Assembly (NCBI GenBank): GCA_963758205.1 | Contig: CAVWUM010000006.1 | Span: 372,001-436,000 of the forward strand | Length of the DNA stretch: 64,000 nucleotides | Origin: Owenweeksia sp963758205 | GTDB lineage: Bacteria > Bacteroidota > Bacteroidia > Flavobacteriales > Schleiferiaceae | Direction of reading: 5' to 3' | Shown here: in pieces, positions 15,241-24,608 of the stretch | Numbering within the stretch: the first letter of the stretch is position 1 | Layout of the letters: each line of letters begins with the position of its first letter | Position numbers and translations under genes: made by a program | Notes under the pieces: model-generated | Seen by the model: the letters and a program-made list of their open reading frames with translations, nothing else | What the model was told of the DNA's origin: nothing | Database searches by the model: none

Positions 15241-16566
15241 TTACTTTATTTTTTTGTTGGTGAATCTTATTATCACTAGGCCAAGTGTGGCTGCCAGAAC
15301 TGAAGCCACCAGAATGGCTGATTTTGCAGCTTCGGTGTATTCCTTATTTTCAAAAGCCAACTCCGTAATAAATAGCGACATGGTAAAACCAATACCCGCC
15401 AGTAAAGAAGTACCATAAATCTGTTTCCAGTTGCTTCCGGCTGGCAGCTCGGCAATACCCAGGGCAACCATCAAACGTGATATCAGACTTATACCCAATA
15501 CTTTTCCAAGTAACAAACCTCCAATAATACCCAGACTAATTGGCCCCAGCAACATTTCTAAAAAGTTGCCTTTAATAGCCAGCCCTGCGTTAGCGAAGGC
15601 AAAAATGGGCATCACTATAAAGTATACAAATGGATAAAGAGCTGTTTCAATTTTTTGAAGCGGTGTACGGGCATCGTCACCCGCAGCCCTTATTCCCTTT
15701 AGCAATCGGTCTTCCCGTTGAGTATTGAAGTCAAGGTCAACCGTATCGGATTTAAGGTACTTTCGGTATAGCACCTTCAGCCTGTCCGTAAATTGATCTT
15801 TGCTAATACGGTATTTAGCAGGAATGGTAAAAGCCAAGAGAATGCCGGCAATAGTGGGGTGTATGCCTGAATAGAAAAAGGCCACCCAAATACCACTAAT
15901 ACCCACAAATCCGTAAAAGAATACGCTCCTAACGCCCAGCCTATTGGCAATTAAAAGTAAAAGCCAGGCACCACCGGCAATGTACAGTTGGTGAGCATCA
16001 AAACTTGAAGTGTAAAAAAAGGCGATAACCAGTACAGCACCGATATCATCAACCACGGCAAGAGACGTTATAAAAACCTTTACTGAAGATGCGATGCGCC
16101 TGCGCACAAGGTTAATAAGCCCAAGTGCAAAAGCAATATCCGTAGCCATAGGTATACCCCATCCCTTTCCGGAATCAGTTCCATAATTAAATGCAAAGTA
16201 AATGAGGGCAGGTACCACCATCCCGCCAATGGCCGCCCCAATGGGCAATGCAGCCTTTCGCCAATGGCTGAGTTCGCCAGCTATAAATTCGCGCTTAATC
16301 TCAAGGCCCACCAAAAAGAAAAACAGGGCCATAAGCCCATCATTTATAAAGTAATGCAGGTTAAGGCTGAATTCCTTTTCCTCAAAACTTATGGTAATTT
16401 CCTTTTCCCAAAAGTGATGGTACCACTCACCTCCCCAGCTTGAGTTGGCCACAATCATGGCCGCAACGGCCGCCACAAATAGTAAAATACCAATTGCTGC
16501 ATCGCTGTTTACAAGCTTGTTTACAGGGCGTGTTAAATAATCAATGGGGGCTTTATGTTCGTGCAT
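15241..16566 (-). CDS. nhaA: Na+/H+ antiporter NhaA
   Basis: NhaA exchanges internal sodium for external protons in the inner membrane. The 441-residue protein has about twelve hydrophobic segments. Diagnostic motifs are FFFLVGLEIKREFIAGELS, ATDIAFALG (the D133-equivalent) and VVDDIGAVLVIAFFY (the ion-binding Asp pair). Length is somewhat above the E. coli protein, mainly through a hydrophilic loop around residues 250-290 with many Asp and Arg. It starts at ATG and heads a two-gene transcript with the nitroreductase. A marine or salt-exposed lifestyle would fit but is not proven. Confidence 0.96.
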   Translation of the reverse strand: MHEHKAPIDYLTRPVNKLVNSDAAIGILLFVAAVAAMIVANSSWGGEWYHHFWEKEITISFEEKEFSLNLHYFINDGLMALFFFLVGLEIKREFIAGELSHWRKAALPIGAAIGGMVVPALIYFAFNYGTDSGKGWGIPMATDIAFALGLINLVRRRIASSVKVFITSLAVVDDIGAVLVIAFFYTSSFDAHQLYIAGGAWLLLLIANRLGVRSVFFYGFVGISGIWVAFFYSGIHPTIAGILLAFTIPAKYRISKDQFTDRLKVLYRKYLKSDTVDLDFNTQREDRLLKGIRAAGDDARTPLQKIETALYPFVYFIVMPIFAFANAGLAIKGNFLEMLLGPISLGIIGGLLLGKVLGISLISRLMVALGIAELPAGSNWKQIYGTSLLAGIGFTMSLFITELAFENKEYTEAAKSAILVASVLAATLGLVIIRFTNKKIK

Positions 16567-16872
16567 CTACAGCTTTGAGTTTTTAAAGTTATAGGCTCCG
16601 CAATTTACTATAATCGGATGGCCTGCAAGGCATAAATCAACTAAGGAAATTGGGTGGTGGTTGGTTCGCATTGCTGAAGTAGAAAATTACCATTAAAGCA
16701 AAATCTGCCATTACTAACCTCAAAGTAGTATATGCTTGTAAGTGGCTAGTTAGAATTAAAATATAGCTTATGCCAACTTGTTTGCCCAAATACCTAGGTA
16801 AAAACAGTAACCAATAAGGATGTAACCTTAAACCTTTTTCATAATGTTGCTTATAAATCGGTTTTTTTAAAC
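16567..16872. other. Divergent promoter region of nhaA and the FkbM gene
   Basis: No supported gene. An 85-codon minus-strand frame here has no coding features and runs into the FkbM frame. A TAACTTTA box (minus strand, 16584-16591) lies just upstream of nhaA and could be its -7 element. Confidence 0.35.
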
Positions 16873-17655
16873 TTGGGAAGAGCAAAACAAACACTACTTA
16901 CTCTGCCGCTTATTGGCAGGATGTTGAGGGCTTTAAGGAAGCAACTGAACTATGAGCCTGAGCGCTCAAAAATTGAAGCCAGTGTTTGGATTGATGCTGT
17001 ATTTACTAACAGCCCGATCCAGATTGTACAGATTGGCTCTAATGATGGCAAAAGCAAAGACCCGCTCTATCATTTAATCCAAAAAAATAAAAATTGGAAG
17101 GCGCTTTTTGTAGAGCCTGTACCCTACCTGTTTGAGCGACTAAAGACTAATTACGGCAACAATCAACGCTTTACTTTTGAGCAGGTGGCCATAAATGATG
17201 GCTCAATACAGACCTTTTATTCTGTTAAAGAGGAAGCCAAAAAACACCTTCCGGATTTACCGGTATGGTATGATCAACTTAACTCTTTTAACAGAAATAA
17301 CATCGTAAAACATCTTGATGGCATTTTGGAGCCCTACATCAATGAAATGGAAATAAAGGGAATGAGGTTAAAGGATTTACTGGTCAGGAACAGCATTCAA
17401 CAAATTGATCTTCTGCATATTGATACAGAGGGTTACGACTGGAAAATACTATCTCAACTTAACCTGCAAAAATTCAGGCCCACCGTAATTTTATACGAGC
17501 ACCGCCATATTCATGAGGTTGAAACAAAAGCCTCCCTCGGGTTCTTAAAAAGAAAATATAGAATCTATAATCTGGGCGGAGATTTTATCTGCTTAAGCAA
17601 AGCAACAGTTAAAAAGAGTCAGGTAAAGCAAATCTTAATCAAAGGCCACAATTAA
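16873..17655 (+). CDS. FkbM-family methyltransferase
   Basis: The frame opens with TTG at 16873 (260 residues); the first ATG is at 16921 (244 residues). Conserved sequence begins at VQIGSNDGKSKDPLY, a SAM-binding motif, with FVEPVPYLFERLK as the next acidic strand and LLHIDTEGYDWKIL as the family signature (DxEGxD). FkbM-type enzymes O-methylate sugars, lipids or polyketides. The stop overlaps that of the convergent topoisomerase gene by four bases. The residues between TTG and ATG (LLTLPLIGRM) look coding-like, so I report the longer form, but the true start is uncertain. Confidence 0.85.
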   Translation: MGRAKQTLLTLPLIGRMLRALRKQLNYEPERSKIEASVWIDAVFTNSPIQIVQIGSNDGKSKDPLYHLIQKNKNWKALFVEPVPYLFERLKTNYGNNQRFTFEQVAINDGSIQTFYSVKEEAKKHLPDLPVWYDQLNSFNRNNIVKHLDGILEPYINEMEIKGMRLKDLLVRNSIQQIDLLHIDTEGYDWKILSQLNLQKFRPTVILYEHRHIHEVETKASLGFLKRKYRIYNLGGDFICLSKATVKKSQVKQILIKGHN

Positions 17656-18680
17656 TCCTCCTGCTCCAGGGAGGTTAAAATTTCCATAGTGCGGCACTCA
17701 TGCTTTCGGTAAAGATTGTTTTTGATGAAGCGCTCATCACTAGGCTCAGTATTAAAATCGTCTCTTATAACCTGCTTTAGCACTTCGGGGTGGATGTAGT
17801 AATCTTTACAAATAGCCGTGGTGTTGCCGAGTTTTTCAGAAACCAATTCAACCACAGTACTCCCTAGTTTTCGCCTGGGGTTATCTTCAACAATTTTATG
17901 TGCTTTAGGAAGATATTTTACACTAAGCACCGTACCTGCCCATGTTCGGAAATCACGTGCACTGAAGTCTCCACCGGAAATTTGCCGGATATACCGATTG
18001 ACCTTACCCGCATTTGCCGAATACTTACCATGATCGGTTGGAACTGAAAAAAGCTCCCAACCCGGAAACTCAGCTACTTCCTCAATAAGGTTTACGAGGC
18101 TATGATCCGTAAGGCTGATCGTTCTATGCTGCCCACTTTTTCCTTTAAAATCAAAACTATAGGTGTGTGAGTCCTCTTCTTCTTTAAGATGCTTTTTGCG
18201 CAAAGTTGTTAGTCCGTACGACTGCCCTTTTTTAGCATAAACCCTACTACCGATTCGCAAATGATATTTATCCAGAATTTTTACAATCAGCGCCAGCAGC
18301 TTGTTTTCAGTCCAGCCTTCCTCCTTCAAATCTTTGCGCAATCTTCTGCGTATCCGGGGTAAAACGCGGCCAAACTCCAGTAGCTCATGAAATTTCTGAT
18401 CATTGCGATACGCCAGATAATCCGGGTGATACAGGTATTGTAGTTTTCCCGAACCATCATAGCCACGGGCTAAGATGTAGGTTTTGGAGGATTTGCTGAG
18501 AGTTACGTCAGTCCAGGTATTTGGTACCGCAAAACTTTGTACAGTGTCAATTACATTTTCATTTTCAAGATCTTTACCATTGCCATTAAAATAGCGGTAA
18601 CCCCGCCCCCACTTTTTTCTGCTGATGTTAAATGCATCAGGATCGGTTTCCTTTAAATGAGGGGGAATTTCTGCTTGCAT
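17652..18680 (-). CDS. DNA topoisomerase IB (poxvirus/eukaryote type)
   Basis: Bacterial topoisomerase IB relaxes supercoils through a 3'-phosphotyrosine without ATP. The 342-residue protein has the N-terminal domain with RGYRYFNGNGK and VPNTWTDVTLS, then the catalytic tyrosine-recombinase-like domain with FDFKGKSGQHRTI (catalytic Lys region), SARDFRTWAGT (catalytic Arg) and CKDYYIHPEV with the nucleophile Tyr at 295. All expected catalytic positions are present. Length is typical for the bacterial family. It starts at ATG 18680 and ends in a convergent overlap with the FkbM gene. Confidence 0.93.
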   Translation of the reverse strand: MQAEIPPHLKETDPDAFNISRKKWGRGYRYFNGNGKDLENENVIDTVQSFAVPNTWTDVTLSKSSKTYILARGYDGSGKLQYLYHPDYLAYRNDQKFHELLEFGRVLPRIRRRLRKDLKEEGWTENKLLALIVKILDKYHLRIGSRVYAKKGQSYGLTTLRKKHLKEEEDSHTYSFDFKGKSGQHRTISLTDHSLVNLIEEVAEFPGWELFSVPTDHGKYSANAGKVNRYIRQISGGDFSARDFRTWAGTVLSVKYLPKAHKIVEDNPRRKLGSTVVELVSEKLGNTTAICKDYYIHPEVLKQVIRDDFNTEPSDERFIKNNLYRKHECRTMEILTSLEQED

Positions 18681-18736
18681 AAATTAAGCTTCTTATTAAA
18701 ATTATCTTGAAAAATTAATAGTGTTCAGTGCAGATT

Positions 18737-19255
18737 CTATTCGCTACAGCTTTGGTCGGTGTAAACCATTTGTGAAGTATCAAAACCCAGTTGCTCTGCT
18801 TTATTAAGATATTCCTTCACTGTATTGGCTGCTGGTTTGGCAGTACGGCTTAGTAGCCACAGCGACTCTCTATCAGGAGTACCAACCAGGGCGGTTGAGT
18901 AGTCATTGGCCAAAGCCAGTATCTGATAATCTCCTTTAAAGGGCCAAAAAAATTGCACTTTCAATTTTGAATTGGAAGAACCTTCAACCGTAAAGGCTTT
19001 GCCCTCTATGGAATCCACTTCCCCATCTCGTTTACAGGTATTCAGCACCTTTACATAATCATCCTTTTGCTCGTAGTAGGCGGTAACACATTTGCAACCC
19101 TCCTGAAATTTTTGAGGTAAATGAGCGATATCATACCACGTACCTTCATACCTGGAAAGATCAACACTATCAACGGTTTCCAATGGTTTTGAAGTAGAAT
19201 GGCAGGCTACCATTAAAAGTAGTCCTGCCATTAATACTATTCGGTTGAAGTACAT
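18737..19255 (-). CDS. Lipocalin-family lipoprotein (Blc-like)
   Basis: The 172-residue protein begins with a lipoprotein signal, LLLMVACHS, with the lipidated Cys near residue 18. YEGTWYDIAHLPQKFQEGC is the lipocalin GxW-x-Y motif, as in outer-membrane lipoprotein Blc, and GTPDRESLWLLSRT is the third conserved region. Blc binds fatty acids or lysophospholipids in the envelope. It lies nine bases after the CsbD gene end on the same strand, suggesting a stress-related two-gene operon. Confidence 0.9.
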   Translation of the reverse strand: MYFNRIVLMAGLLLMVACHSTSKPLETVDSVDLSRYEGTWYDIAHLPQKFQEGCKCVTAYYEQKDDYVKVLNTCKRDGEVDSIEGKAFTVEGSSNSKLKVQFFWPFKGDYQILALANDYSTALVGTPDRESLWLLSRTAKPAANTVKEYLNKAEQLGFDTSQMVYTDQSCSE

Positions 19256-19264
19256 CCCCGCTGT

Positions 19265-19450
19265 TTATAGGTCGCGAATCATGTCTTTAACCTCATCACG
19301 GGTTTTTCCCGTTTTCTTTTGGATACGGCCCAACAGTTCATCCTCTTTACCTTCAGTGTAAGTAAGGTCATCATCTGTTAGTTCACCATACTTTTGCTTA
19401 AGCTTTCCCTTTGTCTCGTTCCAGCTTCCTTTAATCTCTAACTTATCCAT
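19265..19450 (-). CDS. CsbD-family stress protein
   Basis: The 61-residue hydrophilic protein has the whole CsbD pattern: IKGSWNETKGKLKQKYGELT followed by DDDLTYTEGKEDELLGRIQKK. CsbD proteins are general-stress proteins (sigma-B regulated in Bacillus) of unknown molecular function. It is upstream of the lipocalin gene and likely co-transcribed. Confidence 0.9.
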   Translation of the reverse strand: MDKLEIKGSWNETKGKLKQKYGELTDDDLTYTEGKEDELLGRIQKKTGKTRDEVKDMIRDL

Positions 19451-19592
19451 TTTTGTATTGATTTAAAATTATATACTTATAAGTAGGAAACGGACTATAT
19501 TGTTTTGAACTTTAAAAAAAATTATCCAACAAACTCATTATATGTCGTTTAAACTTCATCCAGTATTCTGGTGTTTTAGTTAATTGCCGAAA

Positions 19593-20178
19593 ATGATAAA
19601 GCTGAAATTAATAGGAATAGGTTTGTTGCTAAGCCTTGCTGCTACAGCACAGAATGATGGTATTCCCTACCTAAGCTTTTCGTTAAATACAGCTGGGGAG
19701 GGAGTATTGGTGAGCTGGAGGGTGACAGGCCGGAAATACCTGCCAGGATGTGGAAATATGGCGCGGCACCGATTCACTGAATCTCAACGAAGTTTATACC
19801 TACCCCGGTATTTGCGGTGATGATGACTCCAGCAAAGTATATAGTTATACGGACAAGCCACCTGTACCCGGCATCACTTATTACTACAGAATCGAGATTA
19901 TTACCGATCGCACGGAAACGAAGAAAATTATAGTCCCTCCCGCTGAGGGTATAAGTGTATATCCCAACCCAGCAAGTGAAAGGCTTACGCTCGTTTCAAG
20001 TACTCAAAATGATTTAAACGAACTTGAAATTTATGATAGCCGGGGAAATACGGTGTTGAAGTTGCAAAACCCTGAAAGCATTTTGGAGTTGGATGTTTCT
20101 GACTGGCCGGCTGGTGCATATTACTACCGGGCTTTAAGCAATGGTCAACATAGTACCGGAATCCTGGTCGTTCAATAA
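19593..20178 (+). pseudogene. T9SS sorting-domain protein broken by a frameshift
   Basis: An ATG at 19593 opens a signal peptide (MIKLKLIGIGLLLSLAATAQ) and a short FN3-like start ending ...VSWRVT. In this frame the sequence then turns to nonsense and stops at 19820. In the +1 frame, coding sense resumes immediately: AGNTCQDVEIWRGTDSLN, ITYYYRIEI, then VYPNPASERLTLVSS and a full type A sorting domain ending at 20178. Removing one G in aggccgg (near 19728-19733) rejoins the frames as SWRVTAGNTCQDVEIW. It is thus either a real pseudogene, a phase-variable switch, or an assembly error. Confidence 0.8.
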
Positions 20179-20259
20179 CTCGTTAAATGCAAAGTCTTAT
20201 AAATCTACTCCAACGGTATATAAATCACTTTCTTCTACCTTTAAAAAAACTTTGTGAGT

Positions 20260-20814
20260 ATGATAAAGCTGCTCTTGGCTTATTTAATCTTTAACCCCCT
20301 TATTGGGCTTCTAGTCCTGCTTCCTTACTATTTCAAAAAAGAAAAGAGAATTCAATCTTTAGGTGAAGTCCTTTGGTTAGTGATATTTCCTTGTATTGGC
20401 CTAGGGCGATGGCTTTACAAAAGGAATGTAAGAATGCAAAAGAAGCATGTCCTTCCAAGAAAATGGTTTATTTATAGAAATTTAGCTCTTGTAAATTTAA
20501 TGTTCTTGCTATCCATAGCTATTTTTTTCTATCTAGCAGGAAACGCAGTCCTCTATTTAGCAGGAAACGCAAAGGCAACAACTAATACACCTTCTCCCAA
20601 TAATTTATATGGTGGAGGAATAGGATATGGCTTAGCTGCAGTTTTTGAGGGATTTGTTAACCTTATTCTAGCAATCGTAAAATCTTTTCTTCTGGTATTC
20701 TTCTTAATTATTGCTCCCTTGTTTATTGCATCAGTTTTCAAATCAAGTTATTATCGAGCAATACGAAAACAACTAAAAGAATTAGAAGCTGAAAAATCAA
20801 GAAGAAAACAATAG
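20260..20814 (+). CDS. Hypothetical membrane protein
   Basis: The ATG at 20260 (preceded two codons earlier by GTG 20254) gives 184 residues with about four hydrophobic segments. The N-terminal part LLAYLIFNPLIGLLVLLPYY is followed by a basic cytoplasmic stretch with many Lys and Arg, and the C-terminus is also basic. Between helices 2 and 3 an 8-residue unit YLAGNAxx occurs twice in tandem (24-base direct repeat at 20534-20571). The gene is more AT-rich than its neighbours. No family recognised; foreign origin is possible. Confidence 0.6.
   Translation: MIKLLLAYLIFNPLIGLLVLLPYYFKKEKRIQSLGEVLWLVIFPCIGLGRWLYKRNVRMQKKHVLPRKWFIYRNLALVNLMFLLSIAIFFYLAGNAVLYLAGNAKATTNTPSPNNLYGGGIGYGLAAVFEGFVNLILAIVKSFLLVFFLIIAPLFIASVFKSSYYRAIRKQLKELEAEKSRRKQ
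20534..20571 (+). repeat. 24-base tandem duplication inside a membrane-protein gene
   Basis: tagcaggaaacgca occurs at 20534-20547 and again at 20558-20571, with a period of 24 bases that keeps the frame and doubles the peptide YLAGNA. Confidence 0.6.
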
Positions 20815-20839
20815 AATATGTTATTTAGTGCTTGATTAT

Positions 20840-21343
20840 CTACTTTGTCTTCACTCCTTTCCAGTCCTTAATCTGCCAATGCGCAATACCCGTAGCCAGG
20901 TGATTGTTTTCCCGATCGTAAATCTCAATGGTACAAGGTAGCAGTACTACACCTTCCACTGATAGTGGCTCAATAATATTATCCTGCATCCATTCTTCTG
21001 AGATTTCAAAGCGCGCCCACGCCTCCATTTTTGCCTGGTAATGGTATTCCATTTCCAGTTTTTTAAGGATGAGCCTGTATTTCCGCGGGTCAAGTTTTGA
21101 GATTAGCAAAAAGCCGGAAGTAACCTCAGCCAATGTAGCCATGGCGCAGGCGTGTAAACCTTTAAGGTGATTGAGATTGCGTTTACGATAAGGTAAAACA
21201 GTCTGCAGATGGTTATCACCAATATCCTCTACCTTAAACTTATGGGGTTTATTAAAGGGCACCATGCGGTTAAGACCCTGGCTGAGCAGCCATCTGTAAA
21301 ACCTGCTTTCCGCAGCCTTTTTTGCCAGTTTAGGTAAGTTCAT
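20840..21343 (-). CDS. DUF4442 hotdog-fold protein
   Basis: The 167-residue soluble protein has the DUF4442/YiiD-like thioesterase-superfamily pattern: MVPFNKPHKFKVEDI, PYRKRNLNHLKGLHACAMAT, then EVTSGFLL and a late strand pair with YHYQAKMEAWARFEI. The N(x)HLKGLHACA stretch stands at the position of the active-site helix in hotdog acyl-CoA thioesterases. Possible role: acyl-CoA or acyl-ACP hydrolysis, unproven. It converges on the membrane-protein gene and follows the M90 peptidase gene by 48 bases on the same strand. Confidence 0.8.
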   Translation of the reverse strand: MNLPKLAKKAAESRFYRWLLSQGLNRMVPFNKPHKFKVEDIGDNHLQTVLPYRKRNLNHLKGLHACAMATLAEVTSGFLLISKLDPRKYRLILKKLEMEYHYQAKMEAWARFEISEEWMQDNIIEPLSVEGVVLLPCTIEIYDRENNHLATGIAHWQIKDWKGVKTK

Positions 21344-21391
21344 TTTTCTGTTTTAGATTTTTGGTAAAAGCCCAACCAGATGCTCCTTTTA

Positions 21392-22231
21392 TTATATAGG
21401 TTGTACTTCATTTCCGTTTTGCGGAAATAGTTTTAACGGATTCTGCTTTAGTAATTCACAAACACACTGATATAATTGAGGATTGTACTCCTGAAATTTT
21501 TTAGGGCGCTCAAAAAAGTTTTCAATCGCAACGGCAAAAAACTCGTGCATATTCATGGCCGCATAGTGCCTGAAAAAGAAAGCCTGCCCCCTTTTAATAA
21601 GATGAATTTCTTTAGTGGCCAGTTCATGAAACAGATCCAGTAAACTGGCATCAATAAAGTCATACTCCCCATTCTCGATGCTGTTCTCCAGCCGCAGTGC
21701 GTGGGCCATTTCGTGCAAACCCAGGTTTTTACCATCGGTATGATCCTTATAACCATGCACAAAATTGAGCCATGATAATACTATCAACCCTCTCATATTC
21801 ACTTCGCCAGCATGGTACTTACGGGTAATTTTTGAGTAATAATCATCCTTGTAAATCAGGATTTTTGAAAAATGCTCAAAGTTGATATGGCTGAAACCAA
21901 AGGTGAGCTGAACTGCCGAAGCCGCGATCAGGGCTTTCATCTCGTCAGTTACGTGCGTATAGCTTCTTGGAATAAATTCATTGGCATCTATAAAGGCCTG
22001 TACCCTCATTTCAAATCGCTTTTTGTTCTCTTCACCCAGGTTTTGATAATACAAGAAATGTTCAGCCAAAGGCTCTTTGTAGCGCAGCTCCAGCGACCTG
22101 AATGATACCTTTGGCAATGCACGGTTGCCACGCCTTACCCGCTTTACCACGAAACCTCCGAAGGCAATAACAGTAAGCATCAAAAACATACCTACTGAAA
22201 TAAAATAATCACCAATAGTGTGTTCTTCCAA
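21392..22231 (-). CDS. Zinc-dependent peptidase of the MtfA (M90) family
   Basis: The 279-residue protein has one N-terminal membrane segment (YFISVGMFLMLTVIAFGGFVV) and a cytoplasmic or periplasmic peptidase domain with LGLHEMAHALRLENS, an HExxH zinc site. Downstream Asp/Glu (YDFIDASLLDLF, then FFAVAIENFFERP) match the MtfA fold. E. coli MtfA controls the glucose PTS regulator Mlc, which is absent here, so the target differs. It is single or in a loose operon with the DUF4442 gene. Confidence 0.88.
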   Translation of the reverse strand: MEEHTIGDYFISVGMFLMLTVIAFGGFVVKRVRRGNRALPKVSFRSLELRYKEPLAEHFLYYQNLGEENKKRFEMRVQAFIDANEFIPRSYTHVTDEMKALIAASAVQLTFGFSHINFEHFSKILIYKDDYYSKITRKYHAGEVNMRGLIVLSWLNFVHGYKDHTDGKNLGLHEMAHALRLENSIENGEYDFIDASLLDLFHELATKEIHLIKRGQAFFFRHYAAMNMHEFFAVAIENFFERPKKFQEYNPQLYQCVCELLKQNPLKLFPQNGNEVQPI

Positions 22232-22287
22232 TGTTCAGACTTGTTAGGGTACTTGGACTATACCGGTTTGCGCAATTTACTATTTGA

Positions 22288-23148
22288 TTATGGATACGTA
22301 CGAAAAAACTCAAGGGGTTTATCCCAAAGCGTATTCTTCATTTTTGAGCGGAAAAAATCAAAATGGCTGAGCCGCTTTATATCATAATTTTTAGCCAACA
22401 GGTGTTCATAGCTGGTTGTGGCTCCGGCATATTGAGATTTTAAAACCTGTACTGCCCTTTTCGGAGCAAGCGTTTCATCATGCTCTAAGCTGATAAAATG
22501 TACTGCAATACTTATATCTGCAAATGCCTCCTTACGGGATTTTATTCCCTGCAACACACCAAGCGGGTGTTTTCCCCAACTGCGCCATTCCCAGGCTGCG
22601 GTGCTTGGTATGCCTACCTTACCACCCATGCTCCAGCCAGGCAGGTAGCCATAAATTAAAGTAAGAGTCGGTATTAGGATATACCAGAATATCCACACTT
22701 TAAATTTTTCAAAACCGCTCCAGTAGCGCTGTGAAGCCGTTTGGCTGGCCACAAAATAGGCCGATTTAATACGATGGGCATTGGCCGCCAACGGAAATAC
22801 CTGACCCGCCACACTGTGCCCCAGTAGGTGTATTTTGCGATATCCATTCTGCTTTAGCCAAATTATGGCAGCATCCAGATCATAAATGCCCCAATCCGTC
22901 ATTTTGGCTCTTGAGTTTTTGAGAGATGTGTATAGCGATTTCCCCACTCCCCTGTAATCAAATGTGAGAACATTAAAACCTTGCGAAGCTGCGTGTGCAG
23001 CAAATTTTGCATAATACGCCTGGGGCGATGCCGTGGCGGCAGCTATAATAATTACGGGCTTTGTTTTACCGCCATCAGTTTGATACAGGTTTGCATTGAG
23101 CCTTGCTCCATCCTTTGCTTCCAGCCATATTTCAACAGGTTGTATCAA
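22288..23148 (-). CDS. Alpha/beta-fold hydrolase
   Basis: The 286-residue protein has the alpha/beta hydrolase plan: VIIIAAATASPQAYY (oxyanion region), FDYRGVGKS, and HLLGHSVAGQVFPL, in which Ser of GHSVAG is the nucleophile. Late Asp/His candidates lie in SLEHDETLAPKRAV and RLSHFDFF. A helical cap with aromatic residues follows the nucleophile. It resembles YheT/serine-aminopeptidase-like hydrolases; substrate unknown. It is divergent from the DEAD-box helicase gene. Confidence 0.85.
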   Translation of the reverse strand: MIQPVEIWLEAKDGARLNANLYQTDGGKTKPVIIIAAATASPQAYYAKFAAHAASQGFNVLTFDYRGVGKSLYTSLKNSRAKMTDWGIYDLDAAIIWLKQNGYRKIHLLGHSVAGQVFPLAANAHRIKSAYFVASQTASQRYWSGFEKFKVWIFWYILIPTLTLIYGYLPGWSMGGKVGIPSTAAWEWRSWGKHPLGVLQGIKSRKEAFADISIAVHFISLEHDETLAPKRAVQVLKSQYAGATTSYEHLLAKNYDIKRLSHFDFFRSKMKNTLWDKPLEFFRTYP

Positions 23149-23288
23149 AATTTTAATTTTTATTCTAAACGCAAAATAGAGTTTATTGATCGATACCCTA
23201 TCTCAACAAAGTGCTTATCTTTACCGCTTTATGAACGACTACACCTGCGTGCGAACAATCTTTTGCACGATTACAACACATACGATTT

Positions 23289-24608
23289 ATGAAGTTTGAT
23301 GAATTTGGTCTGAACCAGGATTTATTGGAAGCCATTGGCTACATGAATTTTGAAAAGGCCACTGAAATTCAGGAAAAAGCTATTCCTGAAATTATGAAGG
23401 GCCACGATATGATAGGCTGTGCCCAAACCGGAACCGGAAAAACAGCCGCCTTTATCCTACCCATCCTCCATAAAATATCTGAGAAAAACCCTAAAGGAAC
23501 CAATACCCTTGTAATAGTGCCCACCCGCGAGCTGGCTATGCAAATTGACCAGCAAATACAAGGGCTGGCGTATTTTACACATACCAGCTCTTATGCCATT
23601 TATGGTGGTGGAGATGGCATAAGCTGGGAGGCTGAAAGACGTGCATTTACCAATGGTACCAATATTATTATCGCCACACCCGGTCGCCTGATGTCGCACA
23701 TGATGAATGATTATGTGGACTTCAGCAACGTAAAGCATCTGATTTTGGATGAGGCTGACCGCATGCTGGATATTGGCTTTTATGATGATATAGTTAAGAT
23801 TATAAGCAAACTGCCTGCTAACAGGCAGAGTTTGCTATTCAGTGCTACCATGGCACCGAAAATCCGTAAACTGGCCAAGGAGATTTTGAATGAGCCAAAG
23901 GAAGTAAACCTGGCAGTTTCAAAGCCTGCATCCGGGGTAACCCAAAAAATTTACCTGGCGCATGAAGCGCAAAAAACAGGATTGGTAAAGGAGATACTTG
24001 CCGATAAAGACAACTATAAAAGCATTATTATTTTCTGTTCTACCAAAAGAAAAGTGGAACAGCTTACCCGTGTACTTAAAGCCAAAAAGTATAGTGTGGA
24101 GGGCGTTTCATCTGACTATGAGCAGGAGGAGCGCGAAAAGGTTCTCTTATCATTTAAAGCCCGCACTACCCGCATTGTGGTGGCTACCGATGTATTGAGC
24201 CGCGGTATTGATATTAAGGACATCAACCTGGTAATTAATTACGATGTACCTAATGATGCTGAAGATTATGTCCACCGCATTGGCCGTACGGCCAGGGCCG
24301 AAACCAAGGGTATGGCTATTACCCTGGTGAATGAGGATGATATGTATAAATTTCAACGAATTGAAGAATTTATTGAAATGACGCTGGAAAAGCTACAGCC
24401 ACCAGAAAATCTGGGCCCCGGACCCGAATGGAGAGAAAGTACAGGTAAGAACCGGAGGGGAAAAAAGAAGCCCTTTAGAAGTAAGAAACACGGTGGTGGA
24501 AATGGCCATAAACCTAAAAACCAAGGGGGAGGTGAAGGCCAGAAGAAGCGGAAGTTTCATAGCAAGCACCGCAAGCCCAAACCGCACAAACCTTCGCAGG
24601 ATAATTAA
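23289..24608 (+). CDS. DEAD-box RNA helicase (RhlE-like)
   Basis: The 439-residue ATP-dependent RNA helicase has all motifs: Q motif FEKATEIQEKAIP, Walker A AQTGTGKT, PTREL, DEAD, SAT, and HRIGRTAR. The C-terminal ~65 residues are a basic Gly/Lys/Arg/His-rich tail for RNA binding. Members act in ribosome assembly and cold adaptation. The start is at ATG 23289. Its TAA stop overlaps the ATG of the sulfotransferase gene (TAATG), so the two are translationally coupled. Confidence 0.95.
   Translation: MKFDEFGLNQDLLEAIGYMNFEKATEIQEKAIPEIMKGHDMIGCAQTGTGKTAAFILPILHKISEKNPKGTNTLVIVPTRELAMQIDQQIQGLAYFTHTSSYAIYGGGDGISWEAERRAFTNGTNIIIATPGRLMSHMMNDYVDFSNVKHLILDEADRMLDIGFYDDIVKIISKLPANRQSLLFSATMAPKIRKLAKEILNEPKEVNLAVSKPASGVTQKIYLAHEAQKTGLVKEILADKDNYKSIIIFCSTKRKVEQLTRVLKAKKYSVEGVSSDYEQEEREKVLLSFKARTTRIVVATDVLSRGIDIKDINLVINYDVPNDAEDYVHRIGRTARAETKGMAITLVNEDDMYKFQRIEEFIEMTLEKLQPPENLGPGPEWRESTGKNRRGKKKPFRSKKHGGGNGHKPKNQGGGEGQKKRKFHSKHRKPKPHKPSQDN

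Noticed and set aside
16637..16894. An 85-codon minus-strand frame upstream of the FkbM gene
   Set aside because: No signal, motif or neighbour support; it runs into the start of the FkbM gene and has biased composition typical of chance frames.
22981..23292. A 103-codon plus-strand frame before the helicase
   Set aside because: It overlaps the 5' end of the hydrolase gene in antisense and the helicase promoter; no family features.
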